A DNA stretch of 64,000 nt, taken from Prochlorococcus sp. MIT 1300 (GTDB taxonomy: Bacteria; Cyanobacteriota; Cyanobacteriia; PCC-6307; Cyanobiaceae). Positions 1-10,144 of this stretch are shown here, one piece after another (the stretch's first letter is position 1; each line of letters begins with the position of its first letter). Below the pieces are notes generated by a model. It was not told where the DNA came from. It worked only from the letters and a program-made list of their open reading frames with translations, and made no database searches. The stretch is from contig NZ_CP139302.1 of assembly GCF_034092375.1 (NCBI RefSeq), forward strand, positions 1,488,001-1,552,000. The letters run 5' to 3'. The position numbers were made by a program, and so were the translations under genes.

Positions 1-2
1 CA

Positions 3-560
3 GTTAAATTCCCAGAAAAGTACGTCGACAACACCGTCCGACCAGGTGACATCGGAGTGGCCGATCAGTGGGCTGTAAAGCCTGCTGCAGATCCTTGTGT
101 TGGTGATTTGGCTACTCCTGTGAATAGTGGCTATTTCACTAAAGCTTGGCTTAACAACCTTCCTTTTTATCGGCCTGGGTTGTCACCAAACTTCCGCGGC
201 CTAGAAATAGGTGCAATGTTTGGTTATGCCTTATATGGACCATTCGCAATAACAGGTCCATTCAGGAGTTCAGACTATGCATTGACAGCTGGTTTGTTGA
301 GCACAATTGGTGCAGTCCACATCTTGACTGCTTTATTGGTTCTTTATAACTCTCCTGGCAAAGCACCGGCAGTTCAACCCCCTGATTGCACGATTGATAA
401 TCCGCCAGCAGATTTGTTTACCAAACATGGTTGGGCAGATTTCACCAGTGGTTTTTGGTTAGGTGGATGTGGGGGTGCACTCTTTGCATGGTTACTATGT
501 GGAACCTTGCATCTTGATGCATTACTGAGAGTTCCACTCAGTGCTTGGAGTGTTGGTTGA
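3..560 (+). CDS. psaL: Photosystem I reaction centre subunit XI (PsaL), 5' end cut by window
   Basis: PsaL is a membrane subunit of photosystem I that forms the contact region between monomers in PSI trimers. The reading frame is open from base 3, the left edge, and the residues encoded before the GTG at 57 (ending TVRPGDIGV) continue the family N-terminus, so the GTG at 57 is internal and the true start lies outside the window; 185 residues are visible. The hallmark stretch [17 protein letters not shown], the loop [18 protein letters not shown], and two hydrophobic helices (around [19 protein letters not shown] and [20 protein letters not shown]) are present. A strong intrinsic terminator follows at 609-642. 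The gene is convergent with psaB, with one small unknown gene between them. The identification is secure. Confidence 0.96.
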   Translation, partial: VKFPEKYVDNTVRPGDIGVADQWAVKPAADPCVGDLATPVNSGYFTKAWLNNLPFYRPGLSPNFRGLEIGAMFGYALYGPFAITGPFRSSDYALTAGLLSTIGAVHILTALLVLYNSPGKAPAVQPPDCTIDNPPADLFTKHGWADFTSGFWLGGCGGALFAWLLCGTLHLDALLRVPLSAWSVG

Positions 561-608
561 CTTTAGAAAAACTAGTAATTTCTTCAGAACCAACTTATTT
601 GCCTTTTT

Positions 609-642
609 CCTGATGAGCCTAATGCTCATCAGGAATTTTTTT
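609..642 (+). terminator. Rho-independent terminator after psaL
   Basis: A perfect 10-bp stem (CCTGATGAGC at 609-618, GCTCATCAGG at 624-633) with the loop CTAAT is followed by a run of T. It lies about 50 bases after the psaL stop and should end the psaL transcript before the small gene that follows. Confidence 0.9.
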
Positions 643-708
643 ATCATCTTTTGCCTGCAGGGCTAGAAATCAACTACCTTGATGTTCATTTCGTTCAGCA
701 AAGGTTGT

Positions 709-918
709 ATGCAGATGGCCTTTTTAGGCTCGTTATTTTTTAGTCAAGGCTCATCAGGAGAGCTAACAGCACAGCTTTTAAATATTACTCACCCTATAGA
801 GGGTACTTTGTGTTTAGTTGTCCTCGGAGTAGTTGTCAGGTGGAGGTTTCCAGACTTTTGGAATCACTTGCTCGAAAAACTGTCTGTCGGTAATGATGAT
901 ATAAATCCAGACCTTTGA
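709..918 (+). CDS. Small hypothetical protein with one hydrophobic segment
   Basis: This short ORF of unknown function lies between the psaL terminator and the psaB terminator. From the ATG at 709 it encodes 69 residues; a longer reading from the ATG at 682 (78 aa) is possible. The 709 start is preferred because AAGG lies a few bases upstream. A hydrophobic stretch (TLCLVVLGVVVRW) could be a single membrane helix, and the C-terminus is acidic (GNDDINPDL). It is not PsaI: it is longer and lacks the PsaI pattern. The strong terminator upstream implies it needs its own promoter. No domain was recognised, and it could be non-coding. Confidence 0.45.
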   Translation: MQMAFLGSLFFSQGSSGELTAQLLNITHPIEGTLCLVVLGVVVRWRFPDFWNHLLEKLSVGNDDINPDL

Positions 919-1093
919 CTATAATCTTGTTTGATTTTTTCCCATAAGAGATTAGTGCTTAATTAGTTATTTGTTGTGAGCAAAAATAATTAACCTATCG
1001 ATTCTGAGAGCAGTTTTTGTGAATTTATCAATGTCTCGAATTTAGGGCTTCAAGTAAGCAGCTCTCGATTCTTTGAGTTAATTATTTAGGCGC

Positions 1094-1130
1094 AAAAAAA
1101 ACCTCGCCAGATTATCTGACGAGGTTTTTT
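1094..1130 (-). terminator. Rho-independent terminator of psaAB
   Basis: Read on the minus strand, a stem CCTCGTCAGA / TCTGGCGAGG with the loop TAA and one G-T pair is followed by a T run; it lies about 25 bases after the psaB stop. The plus-strand reading also ends in T residues, so it may work in both directions and close the small upstream gene too. Confidence 0.88.
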
Positions 1131-1151
1131 GGAGCTTAAGGCAAATCAGTT

Positions 1152-3380
1152 TTATCCGAATTTACCAGCGGTGGATGCAATTACGAATGCAGCAAATGTG
1201 ACCGCCGTACCCACAACAAAGTGAGTTACTCCTACAAGTCGAGCTTGAACAATTGATAAAGCTACTGGCTTGTCTCTCCATCCAATCAAGTTGGCAATTG
1301 GAGTACGTTGATGAGCCCAAACGAGTGTTTCGATGAGTTCTTGCCAGTAACCTCTCCAGGAAATCAGGAACATGAATCCTGTTGCCCAAACCAGGTGTCC
1401 CCATAGGAACATAAATGCCCAAGGAGATAAAGCGTTAACGCCAAATGGGTTGTAGCCATTGATTAACTGTGAACTATTGAGCCACAAATAATCTCTAAAC
1501 CAACCCATTAAATAGGTCCCAGATTCATTGAATTGGGCAACATTTCCAGACCAGATGGCTAGATGTTTCCAATGCCAGTAGAACTGAACCCAAGCAATTG
1601 TGTTAACTGCCCAGAACAATGCCATGTAGGTTGCATCCCAAGCGGAGCTATCACATGTGCCGCCTCGACCAGGTCCATCACAAGGGAAGGAATAGCCGAA
1701 GTCTTTTTTGTCTGGGATTAACTTTGAACCCCTGGCATCAAGTGCACCTTTGATAAGGATTAATGCCGTTGTATGGACGCCGAGTGCAATGCCATGGTGA
1801 ACCATGAAGTCAGCGGGGCCTATAGGTAGGAAGTTGGTTGTTGCATCTGGCGCATTAACCAAATCCATCCAATAGTGATTGCCAGGTATGTTTGCTGCTG
1901 CAAGGGTGGCAGCGCTATTACTACTTGAAAGCAGTGTGTCAAAGCCATACATGACTTTTCCACTGAATCCCATAAGCATTTGAGCAAAAATTGGCTCAAT
2001 TAGGATTTGCTTTTCAGGAGTACCAAAAGCAATACATACATCGTTGTGTACATATATGCCCAGAGTGTGGAAGCCAAGAAGCATAGTTACCCAACTTAGA
2101 TGGCTAATTAGTGCTTCTTTAGTTCCTAGAACTCTTGCAAGAACATTGTCTTTGTTTAGTTCTGGGTCATAATCTCTGACGAAGAAAATTGCTCCGTGAG
2201 AGAAGGCTCCAACCATCAATAAAACTGCAATGTACTGATGGTGTGTATAAAGAGCTGCCTGAGTTGTGTAGTCCTGAGCAATGTATGCGTAGGAAGGAAG
2301 CGCACCCATGTGGTGAGCGACAAGGCTACAAGCAACACCTAAACAAGCCAGAGCAAGTCCAAGTTGGAAGTGCAATGAGTTGTTGACAGTTTCGTAGATA
2401 CCGTTGTGGTTAATACCGAAGTAACCCTTATGAGGATCATTTGGGTGACTGGTGTTATGGCCTTCGGTGATCTCCTTAAGGGTGTGACCTATGCCAAAGG
2501 TGTTTCGGTACATATGACCACCAATAATCATCACTACACCTAGAGCTAGATGGTGATGAGCTATATCGGTTAGCCAAAGTGAACCGCTTCCAGGGTGCAT
2601 GCCACCAAGGAAAGTCAGGATTGCTGTACCTGCTCCAGTAGTACTACCAAATACGGCATCCACAGAATCTGGATTCTGTGCGTATGCGCCCCAGTTTCCA
2701 GTAAAGAAAGGAGCTAGACCATCTGGATGAGGAAGAACTTCAAGCCAGTTGTCCCATCCGACATGCTGACCACGTGATTCAGGGATTGCCACATGAACAA
2801 GGTGTCCAGTCCATGCGATGTTGCTAAATCCGAATAAGACAGCGATGTGGTGGTTTAGCTGCGCTTCAGCGTTTTTGAACCATGCCAAAGATGGACGGAA
2901 CTTGGGCTGAAGATGTAACCAGCCTGCAAATAGCAGCCAGCACACCATGATGTTGATGAAAATGGCGCCCTGATAGAGCTCAACATTGGATCTCATTCCA
3001 ATTGTGTACCACCAGTGGTAGAGACCGGAATAAGCAATGTTGACTGGGCCAGATGCACCAGCTTGAGTTAATGCAGTAGTTAGGCCTTCACCGAGGTGGG
3101 GGTCCCATACTGCGTGAGCGATTGGGCGAACATGAGTTGGGTCGGCGACCCAAGCCTCGAAGTTGCCCTGCCAGGCGATGTGGAACAGGTTTCCTGCAAC
3201 CCATAAGCCGATAATTGCAAGGTGTCCGAAATGAGTAGCAAAAATCTTTTGATAAAGCTGCTCTTCGGTGACACCGTCATGACTCTCGAAATCGTGAGCC
3301 GTGGCGATGCCATACCAAATACGGCGGGTTGTAGGGTCCTGTGCCAGACCCTGGCTGAACGAAGGAAATTTCGTGGCCAT
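1152..3380 (-). CDS. psaB: Photosystem I P700 apoprotein A2 (PsaB)
   Basis: PsaB is one of the two large core subunits of photosystem I in the thylakoid membrane. With PsaA it carries P700, the primary acceptors and most antenna chlorophyll. The 742-residue product starts [20 protein letters not shown] as in the family. The conserved loop [12 protein letters not shown] spans residues 565-576, and its two cysteines (567 and 576) supply half the ligands of the FX 4Fe-4S cluster. The C-terminal region [16 protein letters not shown] and the ending STAGKFG are typical. The gene follows psaA after 20 bases, so the two form one operon, and a terminator lies downstream. Confidence 0.99.
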   Translation of the reverse strand: MATKFPSFSQGLAQDPTTRRIWYGIATAHDFESHDGVTEEQLYQKIFATHFGHLAIIGLWVAGNLFHIAWQGNFEAWVADPTHVRPIAHAVWDPHLGEGLTTALTQAGASGPVNIAYSGLYHWWYTIGMRSNVELYQGAIFINIMVCWLLFAGWLHLQPKFRPSLAWFKNAEAQLNHHIAVLFGFSNIAWTGHLVHVAIPESRGQHVGWDNWLEVLPHPDGLAPFFTGNWGAYAQNPDSVDAVFGSTTGAGTAILTFLGGMHPGSGSLWLTDIAHHHLALGVVMIIGGHMYRNTFGIGHTLKEITEGHNTSHPNDPHKGYFGINHNGIYETVNNSLHFQLGLALACLGVACSLVAHHMGALPSYAYIAQDYTTQAALYTHHQYIAVLLMVGAFSHGAIFFVRDYDPELNKDNVLARVLGTKEALISHLSWVTMLLGFHTLGIYVHNDVCIAFGTPEKQILIEPIFAQMLMGFSGKVMYGFDTLLSSSNSAATLAAANIPGNHYWMDLVNAPDATTNFLPIGPADFMVHHGIALGVHTTALILIKGALDARGSKLIPDKKDFGYSFPCDGPGRGGTCDSSAWDATYMALFWAVNTIAWVQFYWHWKHLAIWSGNVAQFNESGTYLMGWFRDYLWLNSSQLINGYNPFGVNALSPWAFMFLWGHLVWATGFMFLISWRGYWQELIETLVWAHQRTPIANLIGWRDKPVALSIVQARLVGVTHFVVGTAVTFAAFVIASTAGKFG

Positions 3381-3400
3381 AGGGGAAAGGTCAGGAAAGG

Positions 3401-5650
3401 TCAGCCGAGCCCAAGAAGGCGGGCATGGAAGAAGGTCCAGGTGGTGACAATACCTCCAAGAAGGAAGTGAGTAACACCCACTGCACGACCTTGTGTAATT
3501 GATAGGGCACGTGGCTGGATTGTTGGAGCAATCCTTAGCTTGTTATGAGCCCAAATGATTGACTCAAACAACTCTTGCCAGTAACCACGGCCGGTGAATA
3601 GGAACATCAGGCTGAAAGCCCAGATGAAATGTCCACCAAGGAACAACAAGCTATAAGAACTTATCGAAGTGCCATAGCCAGTTAGTACCTGTGAAGACTG
3701 AGCCCATAAGTAGTCACGCAACCAACCATTGATTGTGATTGAACTTTGAGCGAAGTTGCCTCCAGTTAGTCCCCATACGTCGCTTTGCATCTTCCAGGAG
3801 AAGTAGAAGATGATTACTGATATGGAGTTGTACATCCAGAAAAGGCCTAGGAACACATGGTCCCAAGAAGAAACCTGACATGTACCACCTCTACCTGGTC
3901 CATCACATGGGAAGCGGAAACCTAGTTGAGCTTTGTCTGGAATCAGACGAGAGCTTCTGGCATACAGCACCCCTTTAAGGAGGATGAGGACAGTCACGTG
4001 AATCGTGAATGCATGGACGTGGTGAATCATTAAGTCGGCAGTCCCTAAAGGAATGTCGAAAGCTTCACTTACGCCGCCAGGAAGGTTTCCAGCTCCAACA
4101 GCAGCGGCGGTGCCGACTGATGAATGCCAAATGTTCTGAACCCATTGAGCTAAGAATGGCTGAAGCTGAATAGCGCTGTCACTAAACATGTCCTGAGGGC
4201 GTCCCAGGCCACGCATCACATCGTTATGGATGTACAGGCCAAAGCTATGGAAGCCAAGGAACATGCAAACCCAGTTGAGGTGACTAATCAACGCATCACG
4301 TGCTTTGAGAATTCTGTCAAGCACGTTGTCAATATGAACTGCTGGGTCGTAATCCCGCACCATTGCTATACCACCGTGTGCAGCAGCTCCACAGATCATC
4401 AGACCACCAATCCACATATGGTGAGTAAATAGTCCAAGCACAGTTGCATGGTCTATTGACAGGTATGGATATGGAGGTAGCGCATACATATGATGCGCAA
4501 TGATGATGCTTGCTGAGCCAACACAAGCAAGGTTGATGCTCAGCTGAGCATGCCAGCTATTGCTGAGGAACTCAAAGATTCCGTCGTGGCCATTGGGTGC
4601 TGGGAAAAGAATGGGATCGCCTTTGGCGTTCGCCATGATTTCCTTCATGCTGTGGCCTACACCCATAGTGTTGCGCCACATGTGTCCGCCGAAGATAGCG
4701 AAAACACCCCAGGCCAAATGGTGATGAGCAATGTCAGTTGCCCAAAGGCTTCCAGTAACTGGATTTAACCCTCCATTGTTGGTGAGGAAATCGCTGAAGG
4801 CCCACCAATTAAGACTGAAGAAGTTTCCTACTCCAGATGCAAGACCAGGGAAGATCTGGCCCACGAGGTTTGCGTTATAGAGCTCATGGGGGAGTGGGAT
4901 GTCTGCAACGCTTGCAATTGTTTGACCATTTAGTACAAGCGGATTGCCTGCATCAATGGCATCAAGCATTGCGTTAGTGGGATTGGCCACATGTATTAAG
5001 TGACCTCCCCAGCCAATAGAACCAAGACCAATCAGACCAATCTGATGGTGCTGGAGCATCGACTCGATCTTTTGGAACCACTCCAGCTTTGGAGCTGCTT
5101 TGTGGTAGTGGTAGATCCCTCCATGGAGCACTAAGGCTGCCATTACAAGTGCACCAATGGCTAGAGCCATTAGTTCAGTTTCACTTGTAATACCCCAGGC
5201 TCTCCACATTTGGAAAATTCCTGAGGTGATCTGAAGGCCTTGGAAATTGCCCCCTAAATCAGCATTAAGGATTTCTTGGCCGACTATTGGCCAAACCACC
5301 TGCGCACCTGGTTTCACGTGCGTGGGGTCGGCTAGCCAACCTGAGTAGTTGGAAAAGCGGGCACCGTGGAAGAAGGCACCACTCATCCAAATAAACACAA
5401 CAGCCAAGTGGCCGAAGTGGGCCGAAAAGATTTTTCGGCTCGTTTCTTCCACATCACCGATGTGGGTTTCAAAATCGTGAGCGTCTGCGTGGAGGTTCCA
5501 AATCCAGGTTGTGGTTTTGGGACCTTTGGCGAGGCTTCTAGACCAGAAACCGGGCTGTCCGGCTTTTTCAATGTCGGCTGGGACGGGGTCCCTGTCGACA
5601 GGCTGGTCGTAAATAGCCTTCGTCCCACGCTCTGGTGGGCTAATGGTCAT
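3401..5650 (-). CDS. psaA: Photosystem I P700 apoprotein A1 (PsaA)
   Basis: PsaA is the partner of PsaB in the photosystem I core. The frame is open up to 5800, but the family N-terminus MTISPPERG begins at the ATG at 5650, preceded by GAGGAACC, so the start is set there (749 aa). The FX loop [12 protein letters not shown] spans residues 580-591, with cluster cysteines at 582 and 591. The lumenal loop before [12 protein letters not shown] is short compared with my recollection of other cyanobacterial PsaA proteins, and the total length is a little below the roughly 765-775 residues usual there. The sequence resembles the divergent Prochlorococcus form. The gene heads the psaAB operon and is divergent from the gene at 6134. 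Confidence 0.99.
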   Translation of the reverse strand: MTISPPERGTKAIYDQPVDRDPVPADIEKAGQPGFWSRSLAKGPKTTTWIWNLHADAHDFETHIGDVEETSRKIFSAHFGHLAVVFIWMSGAFFHGARFSNYSGWLADPTHVKPGAQVVWPIVGQEILNADLGGNFQGLQITSGIFQMWRAWGITSETELMALAIGALVMAALVLHGGIYHYHKAAPKLEWFQKIESMLQHHQIGLIGLGSIGWGGHLIHVANPTNAMLDAIDAGNPLVLNGQTIASVADIPLPHELYNANLVGQIFPGLASGVGNFFSLNWWAFSDFLTNNGGLNPVTGSLWATDIAHHHLAWGVFAIFGGHMWRNTMGVGHSMKEIMANAKGDPILFPAPNGHDGIFEFLSNSWHAQLSINLACVGSASIIIAHHMYALPPYPYLSIDHATVLGLFTHHMWIGGLMICGAAAHGGIAMVRDYDPAVHIDNVLDRILKARDALISHLNWVCMFLGFHSFGLYIHNDVMRGLGRPQDMFSDSAIQLQPFLAQWVQNIWHSSVGTAAAVGAGNLPGGVSEAFDIPLGTADLMIHHVHAFTIHVTVLILLKGVLYARSSRLIPDKAQLGFRFPCDGPGRGGTCQVSSWDHVFLGLFWMYNSISVIIFYFSWKMQSDVWGLTGGNFAQSSITINGWLRDYLWAQSSQVLTGYGTSISSYSLLFLGGHFIWAFSLMFLFTGRGYWQELFESIIWAHNKLRIAPTIQPRALSITQGRAVGVTHFLLGGIVTTWTFFHARLLGLG

Positions 5651-6133
5651 CGAGAGGTTCCTCGAGGTACGGGTATCGAGGTGGAGGGCCACCCCTTGGA
5701 CAGGCACATAGGTCCTGCCAGGGCCCCGAGATCGCAATTGCATAAAGCAAAAATGAACTCGGGCGCCAGTGATAGTGGAGGTAGAAACCTGCCTTTTCAC
5801 TGGAGCGAGTGGGCCCCTGTAAGGGGACCGCTCCCGAAAGCATAAATGCGACAGCCGGTCACTACTGAAGCCAGTAACAAATGTTCTATCCGTCCGTTAA
5901 TCAGTCTGGGCCTGGAGTCTTCAGAAGAGTCTCGGCTAGCCCTTGATACTTAATTCACGTAAATTTACATCTACCAGGCAAGAGTATGTTTGAGGCCTAA
6001 GTAACATAAATAAAGAAATCAGTCATAATAAGACTTTGTGGCGGATTTTCTTCCTCTTTGCAGAGCTCTCAAGATGCCCAAATTGCTCTGTTGCCCCTAG
6101 GTTGAAGTTGGAGGGGGTTGTTGAGGTGATGTT
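5651..6133. promoter_or_regulatory. Intergenic region with divergent promoters and the psaA leader
   Basis: This 483-base stretch lies between divergent genes and must hold the promoter of psaAB (-) and of the gene at 6134 (+). The psaA-proximal 200 bases look GC-rich and contain a stem near 5811-5829 (GGGCCCC, loop TGTAA, GGGGACC, with one mismatch), placing it about 160 bases before the psaA start. The distal part, about 5980-6060, is AT-rich. ORFs cross the region on both strands, but none looks like a protein. Exact promoter elements were not assigned. Confidence 0.5.
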
Positions 6134-7225
6134 TTGAAAAGCAATTTTTGCTTGTTATCCCGATTAATTAAATTTTTCCAAATTCTCTCTCTAGTTTGTT
6201 TACTGATCTTCGCTTCGGCATGGTCTGTTGATGGCTTGCCTGCCTTTCAGTTCAAAGACGAACAGGAAGCCTTCGCAGAGCTGGACTCTTTTCATTTGGA
6301 AGAAGTCCCCCCTTCCGCGGTTGTGGAGCAATTGCGCAATGAACTCGATGAATATCAGCCAACTTTGAGTCTCCTAAGTCCCTCTAGTGGAGATGTCTTG
6401 CCAACACAAGATTGGGAATTGTTGATGCAAGTAAAAGATTGGCCTATCAATAATGATAGGGAACTTGGGATAGGACCCCATGTGGTTTTGCAAGTTGATG
6501 ATGCTGAACCAGTTCGATTAACTGATGAAAACGATGGAGAACTTAGAGTCCTTATGAAAGCTTTAAAGCCAGGGACTCATAGACTGTCTGCTTATCTCGC
6601 ATACCCATGGGGAGAAGCTGTAAGAAGTCCTGGTAGTAGGCTTCAGTGGCGCCTGCATTCATTACAGTCATTAGAAGGCACTCAGCCGGAGGATGATCAA
6701 CCTTGGCTTACTGTTGTGAGCCCTTCTGATTTAAGTAGTATTGAACCTATTTTAATTGACTGGATACTTTGGAATGCTCCTTTGCAGAATCTGATTGAAG
6801 GAGACATAGTTTGGCGCATGAGAATAACGCTTGATGGAGAGAGTTTCCTTTTGTCTTCTGAAGAGCCGATTTGGATAAAGGGGTTTGGGGATCAAGCAAG
6901 TACTGTCCAATTTGAATTATTAGATGGAATGGGTGAGGCGATAGAGCCTGTCTTTAATAAACAATTAGTGGAACTTAATTCAACTGAATTTGATAATAAA
7001 CCCATTTGGATGAATTCAGACATTAGTGATAAATCTGTTGCCAGACTCTTAGGCCAAGGCCCTCAGGACTTAGAGAAATCCTCCACCATTGAGCAAATGA
7101 CTTTTAGTTCTGATCAGAGTTTGTTCAATAAAGAAGAGTTGCCAATTCCTGAGGAGAGCTTAGATGTTATGAGCTCCAAGGTATTAGACCCACCTAAAGA
7201 GAGTATTAAGGAGTCTTCCCCTTAA
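6134..7225 (+). CDS. Hypothetical secreted or lipid-anchored protein
   Basis: A 363-residue protein of unknown function. It starts at TTG 6134 with GAGG 7 bases upstream; the nearby ATG at 6129 is out of frame and stops at once. Residues 1-35 look like a signal peptide: a basic start, a hydrophobic core (ILSLVCLLIFASA) and a possible cleavage site near the DGLPA residues. The mature part is acidic, with beta-rich stretches such as HVVLQVDDAEPVRLTDEN and LKPGTHRLSAYLAYPWGEAVRSPGS, which suggests Ig-like or carbohydrate-binding folds. The C-terminal 100 residues are polar and low in complexity. It is divergent from psaA, and the frame stays open after its stop into cobJ, 78 bases on, suggesting co-transcription. 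No family was recognised. Confidence 0.75.
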   Translation: MKSNFCLLSRLIKFFQILSLVCLLIFASAWSVDGLPAFQFKDEQEAFAELDSFHLEEVPPSAVVEQLRNELDEYQPTLSLLSPSSGDVLPTQDWELLMQVKDWPINNDRELGIGPHVVLQVDDAEPVRLTDENDGELRVLMKALKPGTHRLSAYLAYPWGEAVRSPGSRLQWRLHSLQSLEGTQPEDDQPWLTVVSPSDLSSIEPILIDWILWNAPLQNLIEGDIVWRMRITLDGESFLLSSEEPIWIKGFGDQASTVQFELLDGMGEAIEPVFNKQLVELNSTEFDNKPIWMNSDISDKSVARLLGQGPQDLEKSSTIEQMTFSSDQSLFNKEELPIPEESLDVMSSKVLDPPKESIKESSP

Positions 7226-7303
7226 GAATTTGCTCAGCATTTTGAAAGTCCTCTTGATATTGTTCCCCTGAAAAAAACATCAGCTAAATCTCACTCCGAT
7301 CGA

Positions 7304-9103
7304 TTGGCTCTTGGCCTTTCAGCGAGTTCATGGCCTTTGCTGCAAAGACTAAGGGATAGGTCTTTTGTTTATAGCTTGGCACTAACAGCTAGGGCAGCTT
7401 TGGCGGTTAAAAATTTGCCCGAGGATGTATTTGTAGGGTCCGCAAGTGAAATTATTGAGAAACATTGGGTTAAAGGAGGAACAATTTTTGTTGTTGGAGC
7501 TATTGGCGCAGTTACACGATTAATAGCTCCTTTGCTAAAGAACAAAGTAGATGATCCAGCTGTGATTGTTCTTGATGCTTTCCCTTTGAATATTGTCCCA
7601 CTAGTTGGTGGTCATCAGGCTGGGGCTGAAGATTTAGCACATCAGGTGGCTGCTGCGTTTGGCGCTAAAGCTGTGATAACTGGAGATTCGTATTTTCATA
7701 GAAGATTGGCCTTAGATAGTTTTGGAGAAGCGTGGGGATGGTTGCCGGGAGGTAGCTCAGAAGCTTGGCAAGATTTAATGCTGAGACAAGCGTCTTTTGA
7801 AAAAGTTTGTCTAGAACAAAGCTCAGGTACGAAATTGTGGCAATCCACTCAAGGCTTTTTTAATTCTTTTATCTCAGCGAATGAAGAGAGATCATTGACT
7901 GGCGGAAACCTACACATTGGCCCTTGTTCAGTCAGACAATGTGGATGGCATCCTGCAACCTTATGGCTTGGGATTGGTTGTGAGCGCGCTACTAGTTTTG
8001 AATTGTTGGAGGAAGTGGTTACTCAAACTTTGCAGGAAGAAGGCTTTGCTCCAGAAGCTGTTGCAGGTATCGCAACTATTGATTTGAAATCAGATGAGCC
8101 AGCTCTAATCACTTTGTCAAAAGAGAAAGCTTGGCCAACAAGATTTTTTAATGCAGTTGCTCTTTCTAAAGTTCCAGTTCCAAACCCTTCAGTTGCAGTT
8201 CAAAAGGAAGTGGGTACTCCTTCTGTTGCAGAAGCTGCCGCAATTCTTGCGGCTCAAAACAGCAATGGTTTAAGAGTTCAGAAACAGATATATCGCGCTA
8301 GAGCTGGTCAACAAGGTGCAGTCACTATTGCTATAGCTGAATCAGAAGCACCCTTTGCCCCAAGAAGAGGTGAGTTGCATTTGGTTGGTAGTGGTCCTGG
8401 CGATTTGTCCATGCTTACTCAAGATGCTCGTTTTGCGCTTGCCAGGTCAGTCGTTTGGGTCGGATATACCCCTTATTTGGATTTATTGGAACCATTACGA
8501 GGGTTTCATCAAGCCCGTGTAGAAGGGAAATTAACCCATGAAAAAGATCGTTGCAAACAAGCACTTGACTTGGCTATGCAGGGAGTTCGAGTCGCATTGA
8601 TTTCTTCGGGCGATAGTGGAATTTATGGAATGGCTGGCTTGGCCCTTGAGTTTTGGATGAGATTGCCTATAGAGGCTAGGCCATTATTTCAAGTACATCC
8701 CGGTGTCTCTGCATTCCAAATGGCGGCTGCCCGATCAGGAGCTCCTCTCATGCAGGACTTTTGTGCTATTAGTCTTAGTGATTATTTGACTCCATGGAAG
8801 ACAATTGAGTCTCGCTTGCATGCTGCAGCACAAGGAGATTTTGTGGTTGCGCTATACAACCCAAGGTCTATAGATCGTGAGTGGCAATTAAAGAAAGCCA
8901 TAGAAGTTTTTTTAGAATATAGAGCTACGAATACACCAGTTTTATATAGTCGACAACTTGCACGTCCAAACGAATATGTAAAGCTATTTACCCTTGCAAC
9001 ATTGCCTATTGAGGAAGTTGATATGTTGACTTTGGTCCTTGTAGGAAATAGTGCCAGTTCTTCTAAGGATGGGATTTTTCTGACCCCTCGGGGGTATTCC
9101 TAA
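7304..9103 (+). CDS. cobJ: Fused CbiG / precorrin-3B C17-methyltransferase (CobJ/CbiH)
   Basis: A fusion protein of corrin-ring synthesis (599 aa). The N-terminal half resembles CbiG (cobalt-precorrin-5A hydrolase): GAIGAVTRLIAPLLK and LVGGHQAGAEDLA near residues 65-125, then the CbiG C-terminal signatures LGIGCERATS and VPNPSVAVQKEVGTPSVAEAA. From about residue 355 it is an SAM-dependent tetrapyrrole methylase: GELHLVGSGPGD, SSGDSGIYGMAG, HPGVSAFQMAAARSGAPLMQDFC, VALYNPRS and LVGNSAS. Marine picocyanobacteria make pseudocobalamin by this cobalt-early route. The start is uncertain: TTG 7304 lacks a clear ribosome-binding site, and the frame is open back to the stop at 7225. Confidence 0.93.
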   Translation: MALGLSASSWPLLQRLRDRSFVYSLALTARAALAVKNLPEDVFVGSASEIIEKHWVKGGTIFVVGAIGAVTRLIAPLLKNKVDDPAVIVLDAFPLNIVPLVGGHQAGAEDLAHQVAAAFGAKAVITGDSYFHRRLALDSFGEAWGWLPGGSSEAWQDLMLRQASFEKVCLEQSSGTKLWQSTQGFFNSFISANEERSLTGGNLHIGPCSVRQCGWHPATLWLGIGCERATSFELLEEVVTQTLQEEGFAPEAVAGIATIDLKSDEPALITLSKEKAWPTRFFNAVALSKVPVPNPSVAVQKEVGTPSVAEAAAILAAQNSNGLRVQKQIYRARAGQQGAVTIAIAESEAPFAPRRGELHLVGSGPGDLSMLTQDARFALARSVVWVGYTPYLDLLEPLRGFHQARVEGKLTHEKDRCKQALDLAMQGVRVALISSGDSGIYGMAGLALEFWMRLPIEARPLFQVHPGVSAFQMAAARSGAPLMQDFCAISLSDYLTPWKTIESRLHAAAQGDFVVALYNPRSIDREWQLKKAIEVFLEYRATNTPVLYSRQLARPNEYVKLFTLATLPIEEVDMLTLVLVGNSASSSKDGIFLTPRGYS

Positions 9104-9122
9104 TGAGGGTTTAGTTTTGAAG

Positions 9123-9196
9123 TCGGGATGACAGGATTCGAACCTGCGGCCCCTTCGTCCCGAACGAAGTGCGCTACCAAGCTGCGCTACATCCCG
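9123..9196 (-). tRNA. tRNA-Pro (anticodon CGG)
   Basis: Read on the minus strand this 74-base gene starts CGGGATGTAGCGCAGCTTGG and folds as a cloverleaf: acceptor CGGGATG/CATCCCG, anticodon stem CTTCG/CGAAG with the loop TTCGGGA (anticodon CGG), T loop GGTTCGAATCC and discriminator A. CCA is not encoded. It stands between cobJ and lipA, against their direction. Confidence 0.96.
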
Positions 9197-9270
9197 ATAT
9201 TGGTCTTTATAAGAAGGGGCTTGGACTGTGGCCAGTTGCTTCTTAAAGTTGCTTTATTAGGAGGGAAGTC

Positions 9271-10140
9271 TTGTTAAAACCAACTTGGCTAAGAGTAAAG
9301 GCTCCTCAGCATGAGCGTATTGGGGATGTAGCGGAATTGCTTTCGGATCTCAATTTAAATACTGTTTGTCAAGAAGCTAGTTGCCCAAATATTGGGGAGT
9401 GTTTTGCAGGTGGTACAGCTACCTTTTTAATTATGGGACCAGGCTGTACAAGAGCCTGTCCTTATTGTGATATTGATTTTGATAAGAGTAAAAGAGACCT
9501 TGATTTAACCGAACCTCTTCGCCTTGCTGAGGCAGTGGCTAGGATGAGGCTGCGTCATGTTGTTATTACATCGGTTAATCGTGATGATCTAGGGGATGGT
9601 GGAGCCAGTCATTTTGTAGCTTGTGTTGAGGCAGTTCGGAAGAAATCGCCTAAGACTTCTGTTGAATTATTAATACCAGATTTTTGTGGGAACTGGGATG
9701 CACTAGAGCAAGTAATGACATCTTCACCAGAAGTTCTTAACCACAATATTGAGACTGTGCCAAGACTTTATTCAAAAGCCCGACCACAAGCAGAGTACAA
9801 AAGATCTTTAGAGCTTTTGAGCAGGGTAAAAGTTGATAGCCCAAAGGTATATACTAAATCTGGTTTAATGGTTGGTCTAGGTGAAACAGATGATGAGGTT
9901 TTAGATGTATTGGCAGATTTAAAATCCCATAATGTTGATATAGTAACTATTGGTCAATACCTTTCTCCTGGAGAAAAGCATTTGCCAGTTGAGCGTTTTG
10001 TTCCCCCAACACAGTTTGAGGTGTTTCGTGTAAAAGGTGAAGAGGAATTGGGCTTTCTTCAGGTTATTAGTACACCACTTACTCGTAGTAGTTATCATGC
10101 GGGAGAGGTTCAGTCTTTGATGGAGAAATTCCCTCGATAA
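9271..10140 (+). CDS. lipA: Lipoyl synthase
   Basis: LipA is a radical SAM enzyme that inserts two sulfur atoms into octanoyl groups on lipoyl domains of dehydrogenase complexes and the glycine cleavage system. The protein has 289 residues, the usual length. The auxiliary-cluster cysteines 33, 38 and 44 ([12 protein letters not shown]) and the radical SAM cysteines 59, 63 and 66 (CTRACPYC) are present, as is the C-terminal RSSYHAGE, whose serine ligates the auxiliary cluster. The start is TTG 9271, supported by AGGAGGG just upstream. The methionine-encoding TTG is therefore likely real rather than a mis-call. Confidence 0.98.
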   Translation: MLKPTWLRVKAPQHERIGDVAELLSDLNLNTVCQEASCPNIGECFAGGTATFLIMGPGCTRACPYCDIDFDKSKRDLDLTEPLRLAEAVARMRLRHVVITSVNRDDLGDGGASHFVACVEAVRKKSPKTSVELLIPDFCGNWDALEQVMTSSPEVLNHNIETVPRLYSKARPQAEYKRSLELLSRVKVDSPKVYTKSGLMVGLGETDDEVLDVLADLKSHNVDIVTIGQYLSPGEKHLPVERFVPPTQFEVFRVKGEEELGFLQVISTPLTRSSYHAGEVQSLMEKFPR

Positions 10141-10144
10141 ATAT

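Noticed and set aside
57-560. psaL starting at GTG 57
   Set aside because: The frame is open from base 3 and the extra residues match the PsaL N-terminus, so the start lies outside the window.
1162-1422. 86-codon ORF inside psaB
   Set aside because: It is a shifted frame of psaB on the same strand, with no protein-like features.
5366-5845. 159-codon plus-strand ORF across the psaA start
   Set aside because: It lies antisense to the conserved psaA N-terminus and its composition does not look like a protein.
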